A stretch of 64,000 nucleotides of DNA. Source: Mycetocola zhujimingii. Lineage in GTDB: Bacteria; Actinomycetota; Actinomycetes; Actinomycetales; Microbacteriaceae. Of the stretch, positions 53,212 through 62,444 are shown piece after piece. The DNA lies in NCBI RefSeq assembly GCF_003065425.1, contig NZ_CP026949.1:1860001-1924000 (forward strand). Direction: 5' to 3'. Below the pieces are notes generated by a model that worked only from the letters and a program-made list of their open reading frames with translations, ran no database searches and was not told the DNA's origin. Position numbers and translations under genes: made by a program. Each line of letters opens with the position of its first letter. Position 1 is the first letter of the stretch.

Positions 53212-55407
53212 TTAGTTCTTTGACAACGCCGCGCGCGCCGACGCGTCAACGCGCTGTTCAAGTGCGTGACGCAGCTCGACGTGCTCGTCGAGCCCCGGGT
53301 CGAGCTCGAGGACATGCTGCGCGTCTTCCCTGGCCATGGCAATGAGGTCGCCGTCTGAGGCCACACGCAGCAGCTTGAGCGAGGACCGTCCGCCGGACTG
53401 GGCGCTGCCGAGGACGTCACCCTCCTGGCGCAGCTCGAGGTCGGCCTGGGCGAGTTCGAAACCGTCGAGGGTGCCGGCAACCGCGTCGACGCGGGTCCTG
53501 GCGAGAGTGCCGGGAGCGGCGTTCGTCACGAGCAGGCACAACCCTGCCCACTCCCCCCTGCCGACCCGACCACGGAGCTGATGCAACTGGGAGACCCCGA
53601 ACCGGTCTGCGTCGAGCACGACCATCGTCGATGCGTTCGGAACGTCCACACCGACCTCGATCACCGTTGTAGCGACGAGCACGTCGATCTCGTGGGCAGC
53701 GAAAGCACGCATGATGCGGTCTTTCTCATCGCCGGGCATGCGACCGTGGAGCGCCTCGATGCGAAGATTCTTTGTCGCGGGCAACTGGCGAAGTTCGGCG
53801 AGCGTCCCGACCACTGTTGAACGCGGCGGTCCCTGGTCCTTCTCGTCCTTCAGGTCCGGCAGCTGCGCATCGGGGTCGGTGGGGTCGAAATCAACGTCGT
53901 CGGGCTCGTTGACGTCGATCGCTGAGCAGACCACGAATGCCTGGCGGCCCGCAGCCACTTCCTCGCTGACCCGTTCCCAGACCCGGTGAATCCATCCCGG
54001 ATGTTCGGCAAGACCGGCGACGAACGATTCGATTCCTGCCCGGCCCGCCGGAAGCTCACGAATCGTGCTGACCTCGAGGTCGCCGAAGACGGTCATGGCG
54101 ACGGTGCGCGGGATGGGAGTCGCGGTCAGCACAAGCACGTGGGGCGGCTGATGCCCCTTCTGCCGAAGCGCTTCGCGCTGCTCGACCCCGAATCGGTGCT
54201 GTTCGTCGACGACGACGAGTCCGAGGTCGTAGAAGGTCACGCTCTCTCCGAGCAGGGCGTGGGTTCCGACGACGATTCGCGCCTGGCCGCTCACGATTCG
54301 CAGCAGCGCCTTGCGCCTCTCAGCGGTCGGCATCGTTCCGGTGAGCAGCGTCGGGAACAGTTGCGCGGACAGGTCAGGGCCGAGCGACTTCGCCAGCGAC
54401 CTGAGGTGCTGGCCCGCGAGCACCTCGGTTGGCGCCAGCAACGCGGACTGTCCGCCCGAGTCGGCGGCAGCGAGCATTGCCCTGAGGGCGACGAGGGTCT
54501 TGCCGGAGCCCACCTCGCCCTGCACGAGCCGGTTCATCGGCACCGGCTCCGCCATGTCCCTGGCGATTTCAGCACCCACCCGGGTCTGATCGCCAGTGAG
54601 GGTGAAGCTCAGCTGCTTGTCGAACTGTTCGAGCAGGCCGCCCGGCACGGCCACGCGGGGGGTCGTTTCTTCCAGCCGGGCGATCTGCCGCTGCTGAAGC
54701 AGGGCCGCCTGGAGCAGGAACGCCTCACGGTACCGCAGGGTGTCCTGCGCGACGTGCCAATCGGCATCCGACGTCGGCCGGTGGATTTTCTCGATCGCCT
54801 GGCCGTAGGTCAGCAGGTTCTCGCGGGCCCTGACGTCAGCCGGAACCGGGTCCGGCAGTTCCGGCAGCGAGTCAAGGACAAGCGCCATCGCCTTGTGTAC
54901 CTGCCAGCTCGCCACGGTGCTCGTCGCCGGGTAGATCGGGATGGGGGTCTCTGCCCACTTCCTGGCAGCATCCGGGCTGGTGTCCGCGTCGCTCGACTCG
55001 AAGAGTTCATAGTCGGGGTGGGCCAGCTGGAGTGCGCCCTTGTAGTCGCCGACCTTGCCGGCGAAGATCCCGCGCGCTCCGGGGCGAAGCTCTCGCGTCC
55101 GCCACGCCTGGTTGAAGAACGTGAGGCTCAGGATGCCTTTTCCGTCGGTGATGCGAACCTCGAGGATCGACCCCCTGCGGGCCTTCATGGTGCGCTCACG
55201 CACCTCGATCACCTCGGCGACGATCGTCACCGGTTCACCAACCGGCAGCTCACTCAGGGCCGTGAGCTCGCCCCTCCGCGCGTATCGTCTCGGGTAGTGC
55301 TCCAGCAGGTCGCCGACGGTGACGACGCCAAAGGCACGCTTGAACGCTGACGCCGTGCGACCACCGATGACGCTGTCAAGCTTGGCGGCCAGAGGCTGGG
55401 CGTTCAT
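53212..55407 (-). CDS. recG: ATP-dependent DNA helicase RecG
   Basis: Reverses stalled replication forks and moves branched DNA. The 731-residue protein has the wedge OB domain (about 50-150), Walker A GEVGSGKTLVALRAM near 300, the DEQH box (VVDEQHRFGVEQRE, about 404) and the late helicase motifs QLHQLRGRVGRGEWAGLCLL near 607-626. It is divergent from rsmD across 53 bp. Confidence 0.96.
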   Translation of the reverse strand: MNAQPLAAKLDSVIGGRTASAFKRAFGVVTVGDLLEHYPRRYARRGELTALSELPVGEPVTIVAEVIEVRERTMKARRGSILEVRITDGKGILSLTFFNQAWRTRELRPGARGIFAGKVGDYKGALQLAHPDYELFESSDADTSPDAARKWAETPIPIYPATSTVASWQVHKAMALVLDSLPELPDPVPADVRARENLLTYGQAIEKIHRPTSDADWHVAQDTLRYREAFLLQAALLQQRQIARLEETTPRVAVPGGLLEQFDKQLSFTLTGDQTRVGAEIARDMAEPVPMNRLVQGEVGSGKTLVALRAMLAAADSGGQSALLAPTEVLAGQHLRSLAKSLGPDLSAQLFPTLLTGTMPTAERRKALLRIVSGQARIVVGTHALLGESVTFYDLGLVVVDEQHRFGVEQREALRQKGHQPPHVLVLTATPIPRTVAMTVFGDLEVSTIRELPAGRAGIESFVAGLAEHPGWIHRVWERVSEEVAAGRQAFVVCSAIDVNEPDDVDFDPTDPDAQLPDLKDEKDQGPPRSTVVGTLAELRQLPATKNLRIEALHGRMPGDEKDRIMRAFAAHEIDVLVATTVIEVGVDVPNASTMVVLDADRFGVSQLHQLRGRVGRGEWAGLCLLVTNAAPGTLARTRVDAVAGTLDGFELAQADLELRQEGDVLGSAQSGGRSSLKLLRVASDGDLIAMAREDAQHVLELDPGLDEHVELRHALEQRVDASARAALSKN

Positions 55408-55460
55408 GCTCCGAGTCTATTCGGCCGCACCGACGTCGCGGCTCAGCGTACTGTGGGCTG

Positions 55461-56021
55461 GTGACAAGAATCGTTTCCGGATTTGCCGGTTCCCTGCCCC
55501 TGAAGGTCCCCAAATCCGGCACGCGGCCGACGAGCGACCAGGTTCGCGAGGCCATGTTCTCGGCACTCGACGCTCGCGATATTCTCGATGGTGCACAGGT
55601 GCTCGACCTCTATGCCGGATCCGGTGCCCTCGGCCTTGAAGCGGCGAGTCGTGGCGCGAGCGAGGTGGTTCTCGTTGAACGCTCGTCGCAGGCGGCAGCG
55701 GTGTGCCGGCTCAACGCAAAGGCCGTATCGAACGCAGCGCCGGGCACGGTGAAGATCGACGTGGCGTCACGGCCGGTGCAGAGCTACCTCGAGTCAGCGG
55801 TCGGTCCGTTCGACCTCGTGTTCCTCGACCCGCCGTACGACCTGCCCGAGGCGGAGCTGGCGTCGAACCTCGCGGCAGTCCTGAGGATCCTCGGCCCAGA
55901 CTCGCTCGTCGTGGTCGAACGGAGCTCACGCTCCCCCGAGCCGGTCTGGCCAGCGGGTCTCGTGCAGGCGCGACGCAAGAAGTACGGCGAGACCACTGTG
56001 TGGTGGGCCGTCCCGGAATAG
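55461..56021 (+). CDS. rsmD: 16S rRNA (guanine-N2)-methyltransferase RsmD
   Basis: Methylates G966 of 16S rRNA with SAM. The 186-residue protein has PTSDQVREAMFSAL (about 23-36), LDLYAGSGALGLEAASRGA (about 49-67, SAM site) and the catalytic DPPYDLPE near 123. The start is GTG. It converges on thiL, with only 3 bp between stops. Confidence 0.95.
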   Translation: MTRIVSGFAGSLPLKVPKSGTRPTSDQVREAMFSALDARDILDGAQVLDLYAGSGALGLEAASRGASEVVLVERSSQAAAVCRLNAKAVSNAAPGTVKIDVASRPVQSYLESAVGPFDLVFLDPPYDLPEAELASNLAAVLRILGPDSLVVVERSSRSPEPVWPAGLVQARRKKYGETTVWWAVPE

Positions 56022-56024
56022 GCC

Positions 56025-57035
56025 CTAACCCGTGCCGCCGTTCCAGCCCTCGTATGGATCCCAGCCGAGCACACCGGCGACCGGTTCACCGTCGACGGTC
56101 ACACCGTCGCCATCGGTCACACTGCCGATAACACGGAAGCCCTCCGGCAGCGCTCTGCCGGGTGGGAACGTCGCGAGCAGGGCGTGGTCCTCGCCTCCAC
56201 GCAGTGCCGTGTCCGGGTCGTCGCCCAGGCTGGCTCGGTTCAGAGCGATTGCGACACCGGATGCTGAAGCAATCCTTCGCGCGTCGAGGGCAAGGCCGTC
56301 GGACACGTCGAGCATCGCTGTCGCGCCGGCGAGTGCTGCGGCGACGCCGGACGCGATGGGCGGACGCGGTGCCAGCTGGGCCCCGACGGCGCGGGGATGA
56401 TCCTGTCTCAGCCGTTGAGCCCTCACGTGATCCGGCCTCCCGTCGTGCGTCACGGCATCCGAGAAGAGCAGTTTCAGGCCGGTCGCTGAGACGCCGGCAT
56501 CGCCGCACAGCGCGAGGGTATCGCCGGGTCGCGCTCCCGAGCGCAGAACCGGCGCACGCCCCTCGAGGTCGCCGAATGCCGTGATGGCGAGGGTGAAGGT
56601 GTCTGACACCGAGAGGTCACCGCCAACGACGCCACAGCCAGGCGCGAGTTCAGCGCAGGCATCCCGAAGCCCTCTCGCGATGTCCTCGAGCAGCGTTACC
56701 GGGGTGTCGCGGGTCGCGGCGATGGCCACGACGAGTCCCGTCGGCCGTGCACCCATTGCGGCAACATCGGCGAGGTTTGATGCCGCTGCCTTCCAGCCGA
56801 GGTCGTGCCCGGTCGACCAGGCGAAGCGGAAATCGGGTCCGTGCACCATCATGTCAGTGGTCACGACGAACCTGCCGTCCGGCGCCGCCATCACCGCTGC
56901 GTCATCGCCTGGGCCGACCGTTGCCGCTGTGGCCGCAGGCAGAAGCGGGAAGATGCGTGACAGTACGGCAAGCTCGTGCACGCTGCCGACCGTGTCTGAC
57001 CCGGCATCCGGGTGGGAGTTGTCAGGCTGCGTCAT
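56025..57035 (-). CDS. thiL: Thiamine-monophosphate kinase ThiL
   Basis: Makes thiamine diphosphate from thiamine monophosphate. The 336-residue protein has the PurM-like fold with VGPGDDAAVMAAPDGRFVVTTDMMVHG (split, about 40-68), GARPTGLVVAIAA and GDTLALCGDAGVSATGL, matching ThiL. Its start codon is only 24 bp from the divergent DUF3515 start, so the promoters must overlap or one mRNA is leaderless. Confidence 0.93.
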   Translation of the reverse strand: MTQPDNSHPDAGSDTVGSVHELAVLSRIFPLLPAATAATVGPGDDAAVMAAPDGRFVVTTDMMVHGPDFRFAWSTGHDLGWKAAASNLADVAAMGARPTGLVVAIAATRDTPVTLLEDIARGLRDACAELAPGCGVVGGDLSVSDTFTLAITAFGDLEGRAPVLRSGARPGDTLALCGDAGVSATGLKLLFSDAVTHDGRPDHVRAQRLRQDHPRAVGAQLAPRPPIASGVAAALAGATAMLDVSDGLALDARRIASASGVAIALNRASLGDDPDTALRGGEDHALLATFPPGRALPEGFRVIGSVTDGDGVTVDGEPVAGVLGWDPYEGWNGGTG

Positions 57036-57059
57036 GCGTTCAACGGTAGCCTGAACCTG

Positions 57060-57560
57060 ATGTCTCCTCGCGCTCTCCCCCTCCGTTCCCTCGCCGGCGG
57101 CGTACTCCTCGCCGCGCTCATCGGGCTCACCGGTTGCTCGTCTGCCGTGACCCTCGAACCGGCGGAAGACGCCAACAACCCGGCGTGCGCCGACGTGATC
57201 GTCCGGCTTCCAGACACGGTTGCCGACAAACCGAAGCGCGAGACGAACGCCCAGTCGACGGCCGCGTGGGGATCACCGGCCGCTGTCATCCTTCGCTGCG
57301 GAGTCGCTGTTCCCGGCCCGACGACCGATCCCTGCATCGCCCTCAACGGCATCGACTGGATCGCCGACGAGAGCGAGGCGGCGAACGACACCTACCGTTA
57401 CACCACCTACGGGCGTGAGCCCGCCGTCGAGGTCATCATCAACGCGGATGCTGCAACCGGCGGCGTCTCGGGAACCACGGCGCTCATCGACCTCGGGAGC
57501 GCCGTGTCGGCGCTCCCGGCGACGACGGCCTGTGTCGGCCCCGAAGACGTCCTCGACTAG
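57060..57560 (+). CDS. DUF3515 family lipoprotein
   Basis: The 166-residue secreted lipoprotein has a basic start, a hydrophobic core (LAGGVLLAALIGLTGC) with lipobox LTGC and then the DUF3515 domain (CADVIVRLPDTVA, WGSPAAVILRCGV, CIALNGIDWI). The function is unknown; the family stands between thiL and ddl in actinobacteria. I chose the ATG at 57060 for a correct signal peptide; an upstream in-frame start exists. Its stop shares CTAG with the ddl stop on the other strand. Confidence 0.88.
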   Translation: MSPRALPLRSLAGGVLLAALIGLTGCSSAVTLEPAEDANNPACADVIVRLPDTVADKPKRETNAQSTAAWGSPAAVILRCGVAVPGPTTDPCIALNGIDWIADESEAANDTYRYTTYGREPAVEVIINADAATGGVSGTTALIDLGSAVSALPATTACVGPEDVLD

Positions 57561-58663
57561 CTGTAGAGCGCCCCTGCGCGGCGCGCGTGGGCCACGTCGA
57601 TGAGCTCGGTGATGAGGTCCGCGTAGCTGAGGCCGCTCGCGATCCAGCAGCTCGGGAACATCGAGATGGGCGTGAATCCCGGCATCGTGTTGACCTCATT
57701 GACGACGATGCCGTCTTCGGTGAGGAAGAAGTCGACGCGCGCGAGTCCCTCGGCGCCGATGGCGTCGAACGCACGGAGTGCGATCGACTGCAGCGCCGCG
57801 AGCGTGTCCGCGTCGATGTCTGCCGGGCAGACGAGTTCGATTCCCGGGGCGTCGAGATACTTCGCGTCGAAGTCGTAGAAGTCCCGACCGGTGATCATGA
57901 TCTCACCGGCGACGGATGCCCGCGCTGGCTCGCCCGGACGGCCGCCGAGCACGGCGATTTCAACTTCGCGCCCAGGCATGCCCTTCTCGATGAGTACCTT
58001 GTCGTCCTCCGCGAACGCGGTGCGCATGGCACTGTCGAGCTGTTCCGGCGAGGTGACCTTGCTCACACCGACACTCGAGCCTGCCCTCGCCGGTTTGACG
58101 AACACGGGTGCACCGAGGGTGTTGAGCCCCTCGAATGCTGCCGAGTCGTCGACGTGGTAGTCGCGCTGCGAGACGGTCCGCCACGGCGCGACGGTGATGC
58201 CCGCGTGCTCGAGCACAGTCTTGGTGAAGTGCTTGTCCATCCCGAGGGCAGACGCGAGCACTCCACTGCCGACGTACGGCATGTCGATGAGTTCGAGCAT
58301 GCCCTGGAGCGTCCCGTCTTCACCGAACGGCCCGTGCAGGATGGGAAAGACCATATCGACGTTGCCGAGCGACGTGGTGACGCCGTCGGCGGTGACGGTC
58401 AGCTCGCGGCTGGTCGCACTGTCAGGCCAGCGCACACGAGTGCCGTTGTCGACGACCTCGGGCAGGCGAGACTTGTCGAGCGCGAACCTGTCCGGGTCGT
58501 CCTGTTCGAGAACGAAGACACCATCGCGGGTGATCCCGACGGGAACGATGTCGAACAGCGAGCGATCAATTGCCCGCAGCACTCCGCCCGCCGTAGCGCA
58601 ACTGATCGAATGCTCGCTTGACCGACCTCCAAACAACACCACCACCAGGCGCTTCTGCGTCAT
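57557..58663 (-). CDS. ddl: D-alanine-D-alanine ligase Ddl
   Basis: Joins two D-Ala for the peptidoglycan stem. The ATP-grasp protein of about 368 residues has VVVLFGGRSSEHSIS (about 7-21), FPILHGPFGEDGTLQGMLEL (about 105-124), FVKPARAGSSVGVSKV and VNEVNTMPGFTPISMFP. Two adjacent ATG codons (58666 and 58663) can serve; the second has better distance to AAAGGA. Its first 98 bp lie inside the 3' end of gpsA in another frame. Confidence 0.95.
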   Translation of the reverse strand: MTQKRLVVVLFGGRSSEHSISCATAGGVLRAIDRSLFDIVPVGITRDGVFVLEQDDPDRFALDKSRLPEVVDNGTRVRWPDSATSRELTVTADGVTTSLGNVDMVFPILHGPFGEDGTLQGMLELIDMPYVGSGVLASALGMDKHFTKTVLEHAGITVAPWRTVSQRDYHVDDSAAFEGLNTLGAPVFVKPARAGSSVGVSKVTSPEQLDSAMRTAFAEDDKVLIEKGMPGREVEIAVLGGRPGEPARASVAGEIMITGRDFYDFDAKYLDAPGIELVCPADIDADTLAALQSIALRAFDAIGAEGLARVDFFLTEDGIVVNEVNTMPGFTPISMFPSCWIASGLSYADLITELIDVAHARRAGALYS

Positions 58664-59687
58664 CATTTGTCCTTTCGCCCTGGGGCTCGTCGCTGTCTGT
58701 CGTGAGGTGAGGTGCAATGTCTTTGGGGTCGAGGGTACCGTCGAGCACCTGCTTGACCTGCTCGACGATCGGCATTTCGACGCCGATCGATCGCGCGAGT
58801 TCGAGAACAGGGGCGACGCTCGCGAGGCCCTCAGCGGTCTGCTGCATTTGCTTGACCACCGCGGGAAAACTGTAGCCCTGGCCGAGCAGCCGGCCCGCTG
58901 TGTTGTTGCGCGAGAGCGGCGACTGGCAGGTAGCGATGAGGTCGCCGAGCCCTGCGAGGCCGGACAGCGTCTCGGCCTTTGCACCCTGAGCGACGGCGAA
59001 GTCGGTCATCTCAACGAGTCCGCGGGTGATGATCGATGCCTTCGTGTTTTCGCCGTAACCGACGCCGTCGACGATGCCGATGGCAACGGCGATGAGGTTC
59101 TTCAGCACACCGCCGAACTCAGTGCCGATGACATCCGTGTTCACGAACGTCCGGAAGTACTTGTTGCGGGCGAGGAGCGCGACGGCCTGCGCGGTCTCGA
59201 GGCTCTGCGAGGAGATCACCGCTGCGGTCGGCTGTTCCCTGGCGATCTCGAGCGCGAGGTTCGGGCCAGAGGCGACAGCGATTCTCGACGGGTCGATGCC
59301 GAGGCCCTCGGCGATGACCTCGCTCATGCGAAGCCCTGTTCCGCGTTCGACGCCCTTCATGAGAGACACGACGATCGTCGTCGGTTCGATGTGGGGGCGG
59401 ATCGCTGCCAGATTCTCGCGGAGCGACTGGCTGGGAACGGCGATGAAGACCTGCTGTGCGCCCTTGAGCGCATCCTGGAGGTTCGCTGTTGCCGTGAGGT
59501 TGGCGGGCAGCACGACGCCGGGGAGATAGTCGCTGTTGCGGTGGCTGCGGGAGATCTCTGCGGCGAGTTCCGGCCGGCGTGCCCACATGGTGACGTGGGA
59601 GCCGCCATCCGCGAGAATCTTGCCGAACGTTGTTCCCCAGCTGCCCGTTCCGAGCACGGCAACGCGCGCGGTTGTCTTACGGCTCAA
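58566..59687 (-). CDS. gpsA: Glycerol-3-phosphate dehydrogenase [NAD(P)+] GpsA
   Basis: Supplies glycerol-3-phosphate for phospholipids. The 373-residue protein has the Rossmann start VAVLGTGSWGTTFGKILADGG (split, about 9-29), FGGVLKNLIAVAIGIVDG with the catalytic Lys near 195 and GLAGLGDLIATCQSPLSRN near 250. The last 40 residues (from about 333) are not part of the normal enzyme and overlap ddl by 98 bp. They could be a real tail or read-through after loss of the original stop. It is coupled to plsC by a 4-bp overlap. Confidence 0.94.
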   Translation of the reverse strand: MSRKTTARVAVLGTGSWGTTFGKILADGGSHVTMWARRPELAAEISRSHRNSDYLPGVVLPANLTATANLQDALKGAQQVFIAVPSQSLRENLAAIRPHIEPTTIVVSLMKGVERGTGLRMSEVIAEGLGIDPSRIAVASGPNLALEIAREQPTAAVISSQSLETAQAVALLARNKYFRTFVNTDVIGTEFGGVLKNLIAVAIGIVDGVGYGENTKASIITRGLVEMTDFAVAQGAKAETLSGLAGLGDLIATCQSPLSRNNTAGRLLGQGYSFPAVVKQMQQTAEGLASVAPVLELARSIGVEMPIVEQVKQVLDGTLDPKDIAPHLTTDSDEPQGERTNDDAEAPGGGVVWRSVKRAFDQLRYGGRSAAGN

Positions 59688-60448
59688 AATCGGCCTGTGT
59701 CTTTCTGGTTGTGCTTACTCGGGTCCCACGGCTCATCCGGCGGCGTCTCACCGCGGATCTCGACGAGCAACGCCGTGATCGCTTCCATCACGACGGCGGT
59801 CGCCTCGGTGAGTGTCGCGGCGTCGAGCGGGCGGTCGGCGAACCGCGACAGGTCGACCGGGTCGCCGACGATGACGTCGATGCGCTTGGGCGGGAAAAAG
59901 CTTATCTTGCGCGAGTACCTCGCCATGACCTTGTCGGTGCCCCAGTGCGCCATCGGCGTGATCGGAATGCCGTGGGTGAGCGCAATTCTGACCGCACCGG
60001 TCTTGCCGCGCATCGGCCACAGGTCGGGGTCGCGGGTGAGCGACCCTTCCGGGTAGACAACGACCCCCCTGCCCTTGGCGACGAGCTCCCCGCCGGCCGC
60101 GACCGGGTCCTGGCCCCGGACCGAACCGGTCCGTTGCACAGGAACCTGGCCCGACTTGGTGAGCAGGTACCCGATCACCGGCACGCTGAACAAGCCGGCC
60201 TTTGCCATGAACCGCGGCGCACGGCCGAGCTTCCACACGGCCATGCCGACCACGATCGGATCGATCTCGCTGAAGTGGTTCGGCGCGAGGACGAACGGTC
60301 CGCTCCGAGGCAGCTTCTCACCGCCGGAGATGTTGAGCCGCATCATCAGGCTCGCCGGCGGTAAAGCAATCGACGCCAGGAGCCAGTAGATGGACGGTCG
60401 GGTTTTTTCCGGGCTCGCCCTGAGGCGCGCTGGTTTCGGTGAGGTCAC
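59684..60448 (-). CDS. plsC: 1-acyl-sn-glycerol-3-phosphate acyltransferase PlsC
   Basis: Adds the second acyl chain to make phosphatidate. The 254-residue membrane-bound protein has a hydrophobic N-terminal segment (about 20-38), motif I NHFSEID (about 58-64), the FMAKAGLFSVP acceptor region and motif III YPEGSLTRD near 140. The start is GTG. It lies between murA (7-bp gap) and gpsA (4-bp overlap), so three precursor enzymes are linked. Confidence 0.93.
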   Translation of the reverse strand: MTSPKPARLRASPEKTRPSIYWLLASIALPPASLMMRLNISGGEKLPRSGPFVLAPNHFSEIDPIVVGMAVWKLGRAPRFMAKAGLFSVPVIGYLLTKSGQVPVQRTGSVRGQDPVAAGGELVAKGRGVVVYPEGSLTRDPDLWPMRGKTGAVRIALTHGIPITPMAHWGTDKVMARYSRKISFFPPKRIDVIVGDPVDLSRFADRPLDAATLTEATAVVMEAITALLVEIRGETPPDEPWDPSKHNQKDTGRF

Positions 60449-60455
60449 CGCCCCA

Positions 60456-61823
60456 TTATCCTTCGAGAACGAAGTCGGCTCCCAGTTGCTCGAGCTTGGT
60501 GATGAACTTCTCGTAGCCCCTGCTGATGATGCCGACGTTCGACACCGTCGAGGTTCCTTCGGCGCTCAGCGCGGCGATGAGGTGTGAGAACCCGCCACGA
60601 AGGTCGGGAACAACGATGTCTGCCCCGTGCAGCTTGGTCGGTCCGGAGATCACAGCGGAGTGGTTGAAGTTACGCTGCCCGAAGCGGCACGCCTGTCCGC
60701 CGAGGCATTCCTTGTGAACCTGGATTGTCGCGCCCATCTCGACGAGCGCGTCAACGAAGCCGAAGCGCTGCTCGTACACGGTCTCGTGCACGATGGAGAC
60801 GCCCTTCGCCTTGGTCAGCGCGACGACGAGTGGCTGCTGCCAGTCGGTCATGAAGCCGGGGTGGACGTCGGTCTCGATGATCACCGGGTTGAGTTCGGTG
60901 CCGGGGTGGTAGAAACGGATGCCGTCATCGTGGATGTCGAACTTGCCGCCGACCTTGCGGTACACGTTGAGGAAGGTGAGCATCTCGGCCTGGCGCGCTC
61001 CACCGACGAAGATGTCTCCCTCTGTCGCGAGTGCCGCCGCTGCCCAGCTTGCAGCCTCGTTACGGTCAAAGAGGGCTGTGTGGCTGTAGCCCTCGAGCCG
61101 TTCGACGCCCTCGATGCGGATGACGCGGTCGGTGTCGACAGCGATGATCGCACCCATCTTCTGCAGGATGTTGATGAGGTCCATGATCTCGGGCTCGATC
61201 GCCGCGCCACGCAGCTCAGTGATGCCCTCTGCGCGAACGGCGGTCAGCAGGACCTGTTCGGTCGCGCCAACGCTCGGGTACGGCAGGTGAACCTTGGTGC
61301 CCTTGAGGCCGTTCGGTGCACTCATCCGGATGCCACTGGGCTGCTTCTCCACGACGGCACCGAACTGGCGAAGAACTTCCAGGTGGTAGTCGATCGGGCG
61401 GTCGCCGATGCGGCAGCCACCGAGGTCGGGAATGAACGCTTCGCCGAGACGGTGCAGCAGCGGGCCGCAGAACAGGATCGGAATACGGCTTGATCCCGCG
61501 TGAGCGTCGATGTCCGCCATGTGGGCGCTCTCAACGTTCGAGGGGTCGAGGGTGAGTACGCCGTCCTCGTCGCTTGTGACCTTGACGCCGTGGACGTCGA
61601 GCAAGCCACGAACCACTCGGACATCGCTGATGTCCGGCACATCGCGGAGTACGCTCGGCGTCTCACCGAGGATGGCGGCAACCATGGCCTTGGTGACCAG
61701 GTTCTTCGCCCCCTTCAGCTCGATTCGTCCGTTGAGCGGGCGTCCACCGTGGATGGTGATTTTGTCACCTGCGAGCCCCACGCTGGCTCCTGCCCGTGAT
61801 GCGTCCTGAAGAAGTGAAGTCAA
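60456..61823 (-). CDS. murA: UDP-N-acetylglucosamine 1-carboxyvinyltransferase MurA
   Basis: First committed step of peptidoglycan synthesis; the target of fosfomycin. The 455-residue protein has GRIELKGAKNLVTKAMVAAIL (split, about 28-48), GGCRIGDRPIDYHLEVL with the catalytic Cys, SVGATEQVLLTAV and ATDWQQPL-type TDWQQPLVVALTKAKG. I chose the TTG at 61823 (MTSLLQDAS-type start, AGGT about 8 bp upstream). The frame extends into leuD but the upstream codons are not plausible starts. Confidence 0.93.
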   Translation of the reverse strand: MTSLLQDASRAGASVGLAGDKITIHGGRPLNGRIELKGAKNLVTKAMVAAILGETPSVLRDVPDISDVRVVRGLLDVHGVKVTSDEDGVLTLDPSNVESAHMADIDAHAGSSRIPILFCGPLLHRLGEAFIPDLGGCRIGDRPIDYHLEVLRQFGAVVEKQPSGIRMSAPNGLKGTKVHLPYPSVGATEQVLLTAVRAEGITELRGAAIEPEIMDLINILQKMGAIIAVDTDRVIRIEGVERLEGYSHTALFDRNEAASWAAAALATEGDIFVGGARQAEMLTFLNVYRKVGGKFDIHDDGIRFYHPGTELNPVIIETDVHPGFMTDWQQPLVVALTKAKGVSIVHETVYEQRFGFVDALVEMGATIQVHKECLGGQACRFGQRNFNHSAVISGPTKLHGADIVVPDLRGGFSHLIAALSAEGTSTVSNVGIISRGYEKFITKLEQLGADFVLEG

Positions 61824-61845
61824 ATGTTTTACCTGCGCAGCCTGA

Positions 61846-62442
61846 TTACTTAATGGGAAGGGTCTTGGGGCGCCAGGATTCCCTGGCAGCCTCAAATTCA
61901 GTGATCCGCGCCTCGTCACGCAGGGTCAGGCCTATGTCGTCCAGGCCTTCAATCAATCGCCACCTAGTGTAATCATCGATCTCAAATGAAACCGTGAGGT
62001 CACCGATAGCGACTTCTTTCGCAACCAGATCGACTGTAATTTCTATTCCCGGCTGTCGATCGATTTCAGCCCAGATTTTTTTCGTGTCGTCTTCGGAGAT
62101 CTCTGCGGCCAGGAGTCCCTGTTTGCCGGAGTTCCCACGGAAGATGTCGCCGAAGCGGGGGCTGAGGATGACCTTGAAGCCGAAGTCGCGCAACGCCCAC
62201 ACAGCGTGCTCGCGCGAGGAGCCCGTCCCGAAGTCCGGGCCGGCAACGAGAACCGTCGCTCCCTGGAACTCCGGGCGGTTGAGAACGAAGTTCTCGTCCT
62301 GGCGCCAGCCGGCGAAGAGTGCGTCCTCGAAGCCGGTCTTGGTGACGCGCTTGAGGTAGACGGCGGGGATGATCTGGTCGGTGTCGACATTCGAGCGCAT
62401 CAGCGGCGCTGCGATACCGGTGACCGTGGTGAACTTGTCCAT
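61846..62442 (-). CDS. leuD: 3-isopropylmalate dehydratase small subunit LeuD
   Basis: Second step of leucine synthesis together with LeuC. The 198-residue swivel-domain protein has [53 protein letters not shown] and [15 protein letters not shown]. The length is normal. It lies 2 bp after leuC and 22 bp before murA. Confidence 0.96.
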   Translation of the reverse strand: MDKFTTVTGIAAPLMRSNVDTDQIIPAVYLKRVTKTGFEDALFAGWRQDENFVLNRPEFQGATVLVAGPDFGTGSSREHAVWALRDFGFKVILSPRFGDIFRGNSGKQGLLAAEISEDDTKKIWAEIDRQPGIEITVDLVAKEVAIGDLTVSFEIDDYTRWRLIEGLDDIGLTLRDEARITEFEAARESWRPKTLPIK

Positions 62443-62444
62443 TG

